The notes under the pieces: generated by a model | The model's input: only the letters and a program-made list of their open reading frames with translations | Databases searched by the model: none | What the model was told of the DNA's origin: nothing | Assembly: GCA_900552365.1 (NCBI GenBank) | Contig: URZP01000070.1 | Coordinates: 1 to 6,991 of the forward strand | DNA length: 6,991 nt | From: an uncultured Coriobacteriaceae bacterium | GTDB taxonomy: Bacteria > Actinomycetota > Coriobacteriia > Coriobacteriales > Eggerthellaceae | Direction: 5' to 3' | Shown here: positions 1 through 5,891 of the stretch, piece after piece | Layout of the letters: every line of letters begins with the position of its first letter | Numbering within the stretch: the first letter of the stretch is position 1 | Translations under genes and position numbers: made by a program

Positions 1-33
1 GGACTTCTGCCCCATTGGTCTTTCGCCCTTCAT
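1..33 (-). CDS. Possible 5' end of an unidentified minus-strand gene (partial)
   Basis: An ATG at 33-31 opens a frame that runs without a stop to the window edge (11 codons: M-K-G-E-R-P-M-G-Q-K-S). A second in-frame ATG lies at 15-13 and may be the true start, since it has AAGGG about 11 bases upstream, while the first ATG has no Shine-Dalgarno close by. The case for a gene is mainly context: a -10-like hexamer and a LexA-box-like palindrome lie 43-60 bases upstream on the same strand, after the terminator-like structures that close the xer operon. An SOS-controlled gene such as lexA itself would fit the site, but 11 codons cannot identify a family, so the product is left unnamed. Confidence 0.33.
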   Translation of the reverse strand, partial: MKGERPMGQKS

Positions 34-40
34 GATTCGC

Positions 41-56
41 GGCGGCCGAAGCCGCC
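41..56 (-). other. GC-rich hairpin with a cUUCGg tetraloop
   Basis: Read on the minus strand this is GGCGGC-TTCG-GCCGCC: a perfect six-base-pair GC stem closed by the very stable C(UUCG)G tetraloop. No T-run follows on either strand, so it is not a standard terminator. It lies between a purine-rich, Shine-Dalgarno-like stretch (AGAGGAG, about 59-65) and the possible start codons at 33 and 15. It could therefore be a 5' UTR structure of the gene entering the left edge. The role is inferred; the pairing is seen directly. Confidence 0.5.
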
Positions 57-75
57 CTTCTCCTCTTTCGGTCTC

Positions 76-93
76 ATTTTAGAACGCTTGTTC
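76..93 (-). promoter_or_regulatory. Candidate LexA/SOS box joined to a -10 element
   Basis: On the minus strand, GAACAAGCGTTC (93-82) is followed at once by TAAAAT (81-76). The 12-mer fits the Gram-positive LexA (DinR) operator core GAAC-RNRY-GTTY at every position; only the bases flanking it differ from the longer CGAAC...GTTYG form. TAAAAT matches the sigma70-type -10 consensus at five of six bases. The -35 is poor: TTTCCT (104-99) at 17-base spacing. An operator touching the -10 is the usual arrangement for repression. It would control the gene starting at 33 or 15. Binding and promoter activity are inferred. Confidence 0.48.
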
Positions 94-210
94 CCAAGAG
101 GAAATGATGAGAAATCGAACCACAAGAATACAAAAGTTTGTTCGATAAAGAACGAGCAGAAGAGCCCCCACACGAAGCGCGGAACACGCGCCGAGCGTAG
201 GGACGATCAT

Positions 211-267
211 AAAAAGCCCTCCGATATTCCCGACGAATCAAAAGATCAAACAGGGAAGAAAGGAGGG
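211..267 (-). terminator. Candidate rho-independent terminator (distal, after xer)
   Basis: On the minus strand CCCTCC (267-262) pairs with GGAGGG (222-217). An inner stem TTCCC/GGGAA (257-253 with 231-227) sits across a small internal loop. The outer stem is followed by C and then five Ts (215-211). The central loop is long (21 bases), which weakens the prediction. It would act as a second stop for the transcript leaving the xer gene, about 97 bases after its stop codon. Confidence 0.4.
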
Positions 268-321
268 TGGAAAGATAATTGACCCGATAGAAGCCCTTGC
301 GAGCTTCGCTACAGCCCCCCG

Positions 322-357
322 AAAAACCAAAACGGATCCCCGCCCTCTCCGGCGATC
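322..357 (-). terminator. Candidate terminator directly after the xer stop codon
   Basis: Starting seven bases after the TGA, the minus strand reads GATCGCC, a six-base loop, GGC, a three-base bulge, then GATC. This gives a seven-pair stem with a bulge. A U-rich tract TTTTGGTTTTT (332-322) follows. The bulge and the interrupted T-run make it less than ideal, but position and orientation fit the end of the operon. Confidence 0.45.
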
Positions 358-363
358 AGACCA

Positions 364-1392
364 TCACCCGCGAGGATGTGCCCGACGATGCACCTGCTTC
401 AAACGGGCGGGGGTCAGATGCGTGTAGATCTGCGTGGTTGACAAGCTGGAGTGACCAAGCATTTCCTGAACGCTTCGCAGATCAGCCCCGCCGGCCAACA
501 AATCAGTTGCAAACGTATGACGCATGTCATGAGGCGAGAGGGAATCATCAAGCCCGGCCTCGCGCACCGTCTCCTTGAACATCTTGCGCATGGCATCGGT
601 GCCCATTTGGTTCCCGCGCGTCGACACGAAAAAATACGGCGACGACTTGTCGCGCAAAAGCGCAGGCCGGTAATCGTAGAAATATCGCTTCATGGTCTCG
701 ATGCAAAGGTCGTGAAGCGGAATGATGCGCTCTTTCCCGCCCTTGCCGAAAACCTTCACCTGACACTGATCGAAATCAACGCAATCACTGCGCAAACCCG
801 AAGCTTCCGAAATACGGGCACCGCATGCGTACAGGAATTCCAACAAGGCCTGATCACGCATAGCAGCAGCCCTTGTAAGCTCATCGGTTGCCTGATCGGC
901 GTGCGAGAAACGGACGCTCAACAGTTTGACCATATCATTCGGAGCGATGACAGTCGGCAAGCTTCGACCATTTCTGGGACCTTGAAGAGCACTAGCAGGG
1001 TCGCCTTCGATAATGCCCTTAACATGCAGCCACTGGAAGAAACCGCGCAACGACGAAAGGTGCCGATTCACCGTCGCACGCTCATAACGAGCACGATCAA
1101 GATCTCCCAAATACGCACGTAAATCACGGTGCGAAACGAAGAGCGGGTCGATCTCGTGCGACGCGCACCAACGGACATATGCGTCAAGGTCACGCGTGTA
1201 TGCACGAACCGTATGAGGTGACGCACCGCGTTCCGCCTCAAGCTCGAAGCAGTAATCTTCCGTCAAAGACCGAGCACGCTCGACGGAAGCCTTATCGAAA
1301 GAAGGGGCTTCACCGGCTCCTTTCTTCCCTTTTCTTGCGGACGTGCGCGTTTTTGGACGCAACAGCGCGTTGTCGTCGGTTGGTTCGCCCAT
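364..1392 (-). CDS. xerC: Tyrosine recombinase XerC/XerD-type
   Basis: This 342-residue site-specific recombinase probably resolves chromosome dimers at dif with FtsK. The N-terminal SAM-like core-binding domain covers about residues 41-135 (SPHTVRAYTRDLDAYVRW, SSLRGFFQWL). The C-terminal catalytic domain has the full residue set: R193 in ARISEASGL, a lysine in the GKGGKER hairpin (K217 or K220), H288 and R291 in SPHDMRHTFATDLL, H314 in LGHSSLSTTQIYTH, and nucleophile Y323. The ATG at 1392 lies one base after the trmFO stop (TAG-C-ATG), with no good Shine-Dalgarno, suggesting translational coupling. The protein is about 40 residues longer than usual Xer proteins because of a basic, low-complexity N-terminal tail. 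The trmFO-xer order is that of firmicute xerC; XerD or a single-Xer system cannot be excluded. Confidence 0.93.
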   Translation of the reverse strand: MGEPTDDNALLRPKTRTSARKGKKGAGEAPSFDKASVERARSLTEDYCFELEAERGASPHTVRAYTRDLDAYVRWCASHEIDPLFVSHRDLRAYLGDLDRARYERATVNRHLSSLRGFFQWLHVKGIIEGDPASALQGPRNGRSLPTVIAPNDMVKLLSVRFSHADQATDELTRAAAMRDQALLEFLYACGARISEASGLRSDCVDFDQCQVKVFGKGGKERIIPLHDLCIETMKRYFYDYRPALLRDKSSPYFFVSTRGNQMGTDAMRKMFKETVREAGLDDSLSPHDMRHTFATDLLAGGADLRSVQEMLGHSSLSTTQIYTHLTPARLKQVHRRAHPRG

Positions 1393-1393
1393 G

Positions 1394-2767
1394 CTAAAGC
1401 AACCCACAAGCCACAAGGGCTTCCTTGTACTGCGCAAGAGCCTTGGAGCCGCGCTCGGCATAAGCGGCATAACGTTGCTGCTTGTTGCGAATATGCTGAT
1501 CGAGCGGCGCCATGATACCGAAATTGACGTGCATGGGCTGGTAATCAGTGGTGTTCGGGTCGACAGAGTGATCGATAAGCGCGCCGAATACCGTGTCATG
1601 CGGAAGGATTGGAGCTTCGATGCCGGCAAAAAGAGCCGCAACGGAAAGAGCCACGTGCAATCCCGACCTGATAGCCTCGCAATAGCCTTCGGTGCCGCAC
1701 AGCTGACCTGCGGTGAACACGGGTATGCCAAGCACATCCGAGGCGCACTGAAGCTGAAGGGTTGAATCCAGAAGACGCGGTGCATCGATGAAGGTATTTC
1801 GATGCATGACGCCGTATCGCGCGAACTCAGCATTCTCGAGACCGGGGATCATCTGGAACACGCGCTTCTGCTCGCCGAACTTAAGGTTCGTCTGAAAGCC
1901 AACAAGGTTGAAACTGTTCTCACCGGAATCCTCCGCGCGCAACTGAACAGCCGCCCAAGGGCGCCTTCCTGTTCGAGGATCGGTCAAACCAACGGGTTTG
2001 AGGGCGCCGAAGCGCGGCGTATCGGCACCTTTTCGGGCGATCTCCTCGATAGGTTGGCAAGCCTGGAACAGTTCTTTGGTTTCGAAATCGCGCATGATAA
2101 CGCGATCCGCCTGAAGAAGCTCAGCGATGAAGGCCTCGTACTCTTCTTTTGTGAACGGGGCGTTCAGGTAGTCGCCCTGAGCCGCGCCGTCGGCGCCAAC
2201 CGAATCCTCGTAGCGGCTCTGCCTGAAGACCTTCGTCATATCAAGCGAATCGGCCATGACGATAGGCGCCGCAGCGTCGTAGAAAGCCAGATAGTCGCCG
2301 CCAATGACGGAAGACAGCGCCGATGCCAAAGAATCGCTTGTCAAAGGGCCCGTGGCGATCACGAGGGCGTCAGCGCCCTTTGCCGCCTGCTCCAGCGAAT
2401 CAACCTCGCCACGAACGAACGTGATCTTCTCGCTCTCGCGTACGGCTTTCGTTACCGCCTCCGCGAACAGCTCGCGGTTCACGGCGAGAGCGCCGCCCGC
2501 AGAAACCTCGGTATCAAGCGCGAATCCATACAGGAACGAGCCGAGCTCGGATAGCTCGGTCTTCAACATTCCTGCAGCGCTTTCGGGCTTCTTGCTTTTC
2601 AGCGAATTCGAGCAGACCAGCTCGGCGCACGAATCTGTTTTGTGGACGTCGGTTTGGACGTCGGGGCGCATCTCGTGAAGGACAACGTTGAAGCCACGCT
2701 TAGCCAACTGCAAAGCTGCTTCACTGCCTGCCAATCCGGCGCCGATTATAGATACAGTCTTTTCCAT
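1394..2767 (-). CDS. trmFO: FAD/folate-dependent tRNA (uracil-54-C5) methyltransferase TrmFO
   Basis: TrmFO makes ribothymidine at U54 of the tRNA T-loop, taking carbon from 5,10-methylenetetrahydrofolate with FADH2 as reductant. The 457 residues match the usual family length. The N-terminus has the Rossmann FAD motif IIGAGLAGSEAALQLAKRG (about 7-25). AELVCSNSLKS carries C52, and FQACQPIEEIARKG carries C237; these correspond to the two functional cysteines known in the Bacillus enzyme (C53 and C226). FTAGQLCGTEGYCEA (351-365) is the C-terminal dinucleotide-domain signature. The gap after dprA is 67 bases and the Shine-Dalgarno is weak (GAAG). A low-quality promoter candidate lies there (TTGGCA at 2818-2813, TATGGT at 2797-2792, only 15 bases apart). 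The gene ends one base before the xer start. Confidence 0.96.
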   Translation of the reverse strand: MEKTVSIIGAGLAGSEAALQLAKRGFNVVLHEMRPDVQTDVHKTDSCAELVCSNSLKSKKPESAAGMLKTELSELGSFLYGFALDTEVSAGGALAVNRELFAEAVTKAVRESEKITFVRGEVDSLEQAAKGADALVIATGPLTSDSLASALSSVIGGDYLAFYDAAAPIVMADSLDMTKVFRQSRYEDSVGADGAAQGDYLNAPFTKEEYEAFIAELLQADRVIMRDFETKELFQACQPIEEIARKGADTPRFGALKPVGLTDPRTGRRPWAAVQLRAEDSGENSFNLVGFQTNLKFGEQKRVFQMIPGLENAEFARYGVMHRNTFIDAPRLLDSTLQLQCASDVLGIPVFTAGQLCGTEGYCEAIRSGLHVALSVAALFAGIEAPILPHDTVFGALIDHSVDPNTTDYQPMHVNFGIMAPLDQHIRNKQQRYAAYAERGSKALAQYKEALVACGLL

Positions 2768-2834
2768 GCGCTTCAGTCTAAACGAAGGCGAACCATAAAC
2801 TGTTCAAAGCAATGCCAATTCCCGCAATCTCGCC

Positions 2835-3758
2835 TTAATAATCGGGGACGACCGCGCTCCACCGCCCGTCAAGCTGTCTGGCAACCAAACCCGCACCCTC
2901 GAAATCAGCAAGCGCTTCCATAAGCCACACGGGAACCTCGCCAGAACCGGTGATCTCGGAGGCAAGGTCGTAAAGCGAGTCGATATCCATCGGAGCGGCC
3001 CGCAGAGCCTCAAGGACGCGGCCTTGAGGGGAATCGGCGTCGGGTCCACCCGTGGACTTAGCGCCGCCTTCTTGAACAAGCAGCCCGAAGCAGCGAAACA
3101 AAGCGTCGTCAAACGACTCGTCGTCGACTATTGGGGTGGCACCTTGACAAAGAAGCCGATTCGACCCCAAAGACGCCTCGGAAGTTATCGCTCCGGGAAC
3201 AACTAAAACCTCTCGCCCAAGGTCAAGCGCTTCATCCGCTGTGGTGAACGTGCCAGAAGGCAAACCTGCCTCGACGATCAAAACAGCCTGGGACATCGCC
3301 GCGATAAGGCGGTTCCTTCGCCGAAACGCCCAAGGACGCGGCTGAAAGTCCCAGGGATGCTCAGACACGATCGCCCCTCCCGTATCGACGACATGCTGGA
3401 ACAAAGACGCGTTCGCTGCGGGATAAATCCAGTTGCACCCACCACCAAGGAACACAACGGTCTTCCCCATCGCATCCAAAGCCGCTGCATGCGCGGCGCT
3501 GTCGCAGCCTTTCGCCCCACCGGAAACAACTAAGACACCGCGCTCTGCCGCACGATGCGCAAAGCGCTTCGCGCAGCTTCGGCCATAAGGCGTCGCTCGA
3601 CGCGAACCGATGACAGCCAAACCGCTGCTCTCCATTGATGCGGGATCACCTATCAAGTACAGGGATTCGGGAGGATCGCTGAGGTCCTCGAATTCCACTG
3701 GGTACCCAACCTCGCCGCGATGAACGACATGCCTTTCACCTTTTAGCTGCTCCGGCAC
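2835..3758 (-). CDS. dprA: DNA-processing protein DprA (Smf)
   Basis: DprA binds incoming single-stranded DNA in the cytoplasm and loads RecA during natural transformation. With the GTG start at 3758 it has 307 residues. Seen in order: YP...DPPESLYLIGD (19-38), GSRRATPYG (51-59), SGGAKGCDSAAH (79-90), RRNRLIAAMSQAVLIVEA (147-164) and SGTFTTADEALDLGREVLVVPG (168-189), forming the extended Rossmann core, then a winged-helix-like tail (about 246-302). There is no N-terminal SAM domain, as in the shorter DprA proteins. GTG 3758 is preferred because AGGTGAT (3769-3763) lies correctly before it and the start follows the comM stop by one base. A TTG at 3791 would add 11 residues but has no Shine-Dalgarno. 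The usual GID triplet is GCD here and FPxRN is FRRRN, so the protein is divergent but looks intact. Confidence 0.94.
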   Translation of the reverse strand: MPEQLKGERHVVHRGEVGYPVEFEDLSDPPESLYLIGDPASMESSGLAVIGSRRATPYGRSCAKRFAHRAAERGVLVVSGGAKGCDSAAHAAALDAMGKTVVFLGGGCNWIYPAANASLFQHVVDTGGAIVSEHPWDFQPRPWAFRRRNRLIAAMSQAVLIVEAGLPSGTFTTADEALDLGREVLVVPGAITSEASLGSNRLLCQGATPIVDDESFDDALFRCFGLLVQEGGAKSTGGPDADSPQGRVLEALRAAPMDIDSLYDLASEITGSGEVPVWLMEALADFEGAGLVARQLDGRWSAVVPDY

Positions 3759-3759
3759 C

Positions 3760-5250
3760 TCAATCACCTGCCTCTCGAATCCTGAAACCAAGCGCTTCGC
3801 ACAAATCGCGCTTCTCGACGCGTTCGGACTCCCTCATATCGGCGATCGTCCTTGCCACCGACAGGGTCCTGATCATCCCGCGCCCACTCATATGGGCAAG
3901 GCGGCAGGACTTTTCATAAAATGCCTGATCGGCATCGGACAAGGCGCACGATCTAACAAGATCTTCCGAAACGCCGACGCTATGCCCGACATCGCGACCC
4001 TGCCTCCATTCTCGAAACTCGCGACACGCCATCACGCCATCGCGCAACTGAGAAGACGAAGTTCCCCCTCCTGCATTCAAAACCTCATCTGCAGGAACGC
4101 GTCTGACGTCTATATGCATGTCGATCCGATCCATAAGCGGGCCACCGATGCGATTTCGATATGCCCTAACCTGAGCCTCCGAACACGTGCACTTTCGCTC
4201 GGGGTCGCCAAGGTATCCGCATGGGCACGGATTCGTCGCACCCACCAGCATGAACTTCGATGGAAAAGACACCGTGCCGTCGGCGCGCGTTATGAGAACC
4301 CGACCGTCCTCAATGGGCTGCCGCATCAACTGAAGAACCGCGGGTCTGAATTCAGCCAGCTCGTCAAGCATGAGCACGCCATTATGGGCAAGCGAAACCT
4401 CGCCAGGACGCACAGGGGTGCCACCTCCTACCAAGCCCGCACCTGTCGAAGAGTGGTGGGGCGACCGGAAAGGCCTTCGTCCCAACAGCAGCTCCCCGAT
4501 CCCCAAACCGGCAACCGAATGAACAAGCGCGCTCTCAAGGGCCTCGTCTTTCGTCAATGGCGGAAGTATCGTAGGCAATCGCTGTGCAAGCATGGTTTTT
4601 CCCGACCCCGGCGGACCCATCATGAGAATGCCATGAGAGCCGGCAGCTGCGATCTGAAGAGCACGCTTGGCAGGCTCGTTTCCCCCGATATCGGAATAAT
4701 CAACTTGAAAACCCTTATCCGAAAAATCTATTCGGGGAATACGGACGAAACTGCCCGTTAGCACGTCGCGTAGCATGCCCACACCCACTTGCCGAACGCC
4801 ATCTATCTCGACGATCTCGGATCCATACGCGGCGCAAACCAAGTCTAGCCCTAAGTCACGCGCCGCAAGCGAATACGCCAGCAAGCCATCGACAGGCCGC
4901 ACCGCGCCTTCCAGCGAAAGCTCTCCGACGAGCATCTTCCCCTTAGCAGTATCTGCCGGAACCTGACCGGTAACGATCAAAATGCCAACAGCTATGGCAA
5001 GATCGAATCCTGTGCCGCTTTTGCGCAGGGCGCTTGGAGCAAGATTCACCACCACCAACTCGTTGGGCATGGAAAAACCCGACGACCTGATAGCGGCCTT
5101 AACGCGAACGCGCGATTCCTGAATGGCCACGTCTGTCATGCCGACGATATGAAAGCCCGGAAGCCCGCTGCTCACAGCAACCTCAACCTCAACATGCTCA
5201 GCTCGAACGCCGCGAATGGTAGCGCAGTTAACCGTGCATCGCCCACCCAC
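3760..5250 (-). CDS. comM: ComM/YifB-family Mg-chelatase-like AAA+ ATPase
   Basis: ComM of Vibrio is a hexameric helicase that speeds branch migration when transformed DNA is integrated; most bacterial homologues (YifB) are assumed to act similarly. With the GTG start at 5250 the protein has 496 residues, close to the 506 of E. coli YifB. It has an N-terminal S5-like domain (GLPGFHIVGMTDVAIQESRVRV, about 29-50), Walker A GPPGSGKT (212-219), Walker B VLMLDEL (292-298), four cysteines in NPCPCGY...KCTC (342, 344, 354, 356), an arginine-finger region PLMDRIDMHIDV (371-382) and a C-terminal RTLSVARTIADM. GTG 5250 aligns with the family N-terminus and has GGTGAC (5260-5255) as ribosome binding site; TTG 5268 and GTG 5259 are alternatives. 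It sits one base from both yraN and dprA, supporting a recombination or transformation operon. Confidence 0.94.
   Translation of the reverse strand: MGGRCTVNCATIRGVRAEHVEVEVAVSSGLPGFHIVGMTDVAIQESRVRVKAAIRSSGFSMPNELVVVNLAPSALRKSGTGFDLAIAVGILIVTGQVPADTAKGKMLVGELSLEGAVRPVDGLLAYSLAARDLGLDLVCAAYGSEIVEIDGVRQVGVGMLRDVLTGSFVRIPRIDFSDKGFQVDYSDIGGNEPAKRALQIAAAGSHGILMMGPPGSGKTMLAQRLPTILPPLTKDEALESALVHSVAGLGIGELLLGRRPFRSPHHSSTGAGLVGGGTPVRPGEVSLAHNGVLMLDELAEFRPAVLQLMRQPIEDGRVLITRADGTVSFPSKFMLVGATNPCPCGYLGDPERKCTCSEAQVRAYRNRIGGPLMDRIDMHIDVRRVPADEVLNAGGGTSSSQLRDGVMACREFREWRQGRDVGHSVGVSEDLVRSCALSDADQAFYEKSCRLAHMSGRGMIRTLSVARTIADMRESERVEKRDLCEALGFRIREAGD
3763..3769 (-). promoter_or_regulatory. Ribosome binding site of dprA, inside the comM 3' end
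   Basis: AGGTGAT is complementary to the part of the 16S 3' tail beyond the CCUCC core, and its AGG lies eight bases before the GTG at 3758. The GGT-GAT within it also encodes the last two residues of ComM (Gly-Asp), just before the TGA. This favours the GTG at 3758 over the TTG at 3791 and suggests termination-reinitiation coupling. Confidence 0.6.
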
Positions 5251-5251
5251 G

Positions 5252-5674
5252 TCAGTCACCGCACCCAAAGGCGTTGACGTGATGACGAAGCAAAGCCCGT
5301 TTATTTTCGATCACAACGATGGCGATCACATCGAACCTGATAGGAGTGTCGTAACCTTCGATATTCAACGAATATGAGGCGGCGATCTTCTCGTAGCGCG
5401 ATCGCTTCTCCTTGGTAACGGCATCTTCTGGAAGTCCCTTGGCAACCCCAGTTCTGGTTTTCACCTCAATGAAGACGACGTCGTCGCCATCTCGAGCAAT
5501 GATATCCGCCTCCCCAAAAGGGCATTTCCAATTCCGCTCAAGAATCTCGTAGCCGCGGCGCTCCAAGAAGCCAACCGCAACGTCCTCGCCTCGCTTGCCA
5601 AGGGACTGATTCCAGGAAGCCTTCGCCTGCGAAACGTCCTCTTGCCGGTCGTTAAGTTCGTGTTCTTGCGTCAT
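5252..5674 (-). CDS. yraN: UPF0102 family protein YraN (putative endonuclease fold)
   Basis: A 140-residue protein of the YraN/UPF0102 family, whose fold resembles PD-(D/E)XK nucleases and archaeal Holliday-junction resolvases; no activity is firmly established. Visible family motifs are LGKRGEDVAVGFLERRGYEILERNW (about 25-49), GEADIIARDGDDVVFIEVKTR (54-74) with candidate acidic and lysine residues E55, D57, E70 and K72, and the terminal RFDVIAI...HHVNAF (113-136). The ATG at 5674 is chosen because AAAGGA (5686-5681) lies six bases upstream and the family begins here; an ATG at 5794 in the same frame has no ribosome binding site. yraN follows the rnhB terminator, so a promoter is expected in 5675-5825, but the best I find (TTGCGA 5805-5800, TATTTG 5782-5777) is weak. 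It is followed after one base by comM. Confidence 0.92.
   Translation of the reverse strand: MTQEHELNDRQEDVSQAKASWNQSLGKRGEDVAVGFLERRGYEILERNWKCPFGEADIIARDGDDVVFIEVKTRTGVAKGLPEDAVTKEKRSRYEKIAASYSLNIEGYDTPIRFDVIAIVVIENKRALLRHHVNAFGCGD
5255..5260 (-). promoter_or_regulatory. Ribosome binding site of comM, inside the yraN 3' end
   Basis: GGTGAC forms the last two sense codons of yraN (Gly-Asp) and lies before TGA-C-GTG. Its GG is eight bases from the GTG at 5250, the same geometry as at the comM/dprA junction. It decides between three possible comM starts (5268, 5259, 5250). GGTGAC is a weaker anti-Shine-Dalgarno match than the GGTGAT at dprA. Confidence 0.5.
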
Positions 5675-5825
5675 CGCACATCCTTTCTCGATGCCGAAGA
5701 CGCTACAGGAACAGCCTTTCAGCCACCAAGCAAGGCTCCAACAGCCACAAACGAAAACCCACCAAGGATCAAGCAGCAAATAACGCTCAACCATCGGGAT
5801 CGCAACAGGCGGGCAAAGTGCAACG

Positions 5826-5865
5826 AAAAAGCGCCCGCGAACCGAAATAACGGTTCACGAGCGCT
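5826..5865 (-). terminator. Rho-independent terminator after rnhB
   Basis: On the minus strand a 15-position stem (5865-5851 with 5844-5830) has 13 pairs and two mismatches, and closes a six-base loop (TTATTT). Five Ts follow (5830-5826; the first belongs to the outermost pair). It begins 26 bases after the rnhB stop codon and separates rnhB from the yraN-comM-dprA group. Confidence 0.8.
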
Positions 5866-5891
5866 GCTCCACACGCAAAGTTGTAAGGGGT

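Larger units (their letters stand above)
34..363. other. Intergenic region downstream of the xer gene
   Basis: This stretch of about 330 bases holds no convincing gene. It is visibly richer in A and T than the flanking genes (line 121-180 is about 47% GC). Reading in the direction of transcription (right to left) it contains a terminator-like hairpin directly after the xer stop, a second terminator-like structure ending in five Ts, a loose inverted repeat (ATCGAAC at 114-120, GTTCGAT at 140-146), a GAAC-N4-GTTC palindrome joined to TAAAAT, and a GC-rich hairpin with a UUCG loop. The plus-strand frame that is open across 1-282 gives a highly charged, low-complexity translation and looks spurious. 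Confidence 0.7.

Noticed and set aside
1..282. Plus-strand frame open from the left edge to a stop at 282 (TTG at 88 would give 64 residues)
   Set aside because: The translation is charged, low in hydrophobic residues and unlike any known family. There is no ribosome binding site at 88, and it runs across the SOS-box-like site and terminator structures of the other strand.
279..307. TTGACC on the plus strand as a -35 element
   Set aside because: At 17-base spacing the -10 position reads AGCTTC, and no plus-strand gene follows.
364..1392. Integrase of a mobile element
   Set aside because: The recombinase is coupled to trmFO in a housekeeping operon. I see no attachment-site repeats, tRNA or other phage or element genes, so a chromosomal Xer role is far more likely.
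1393..1833. Upstream extension of the xer frame into trmFO, giving up to 489 residues
   Set aside because: The extra translation overlaps the conserved C-terminus of trmFO and is Ser/Arg-rich nonsense; the ATG at 1392 follows the trmFO stop by one base.
1802..2554. Long plus-strand frame (250 codons) opposite trmFO
   Set aside because: It is a mirror of a well-conserved gene in GC-rich sequence; no recognisable domain or start signal.
3892..4761. Long plus-strand frame (289 codons) opposite comM
   Set aside because: It is antisense to clear AAA+ motifs, its translation is Arg/His-rich with no family resemblance, and it has no supporting ribosome binding site.
5675..5794. In-frame upstream extension of yraN with a Trp/Cys-rich hydrophobic stretch that could pass for a membrane segment
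   Set aside because: The ATG at 5794 has no Shine-Dalgarno, the extension lies in the intergenic region after a terminator, and YraN proteins begin close to the ATG at 5674, which has a good AAAGGA.
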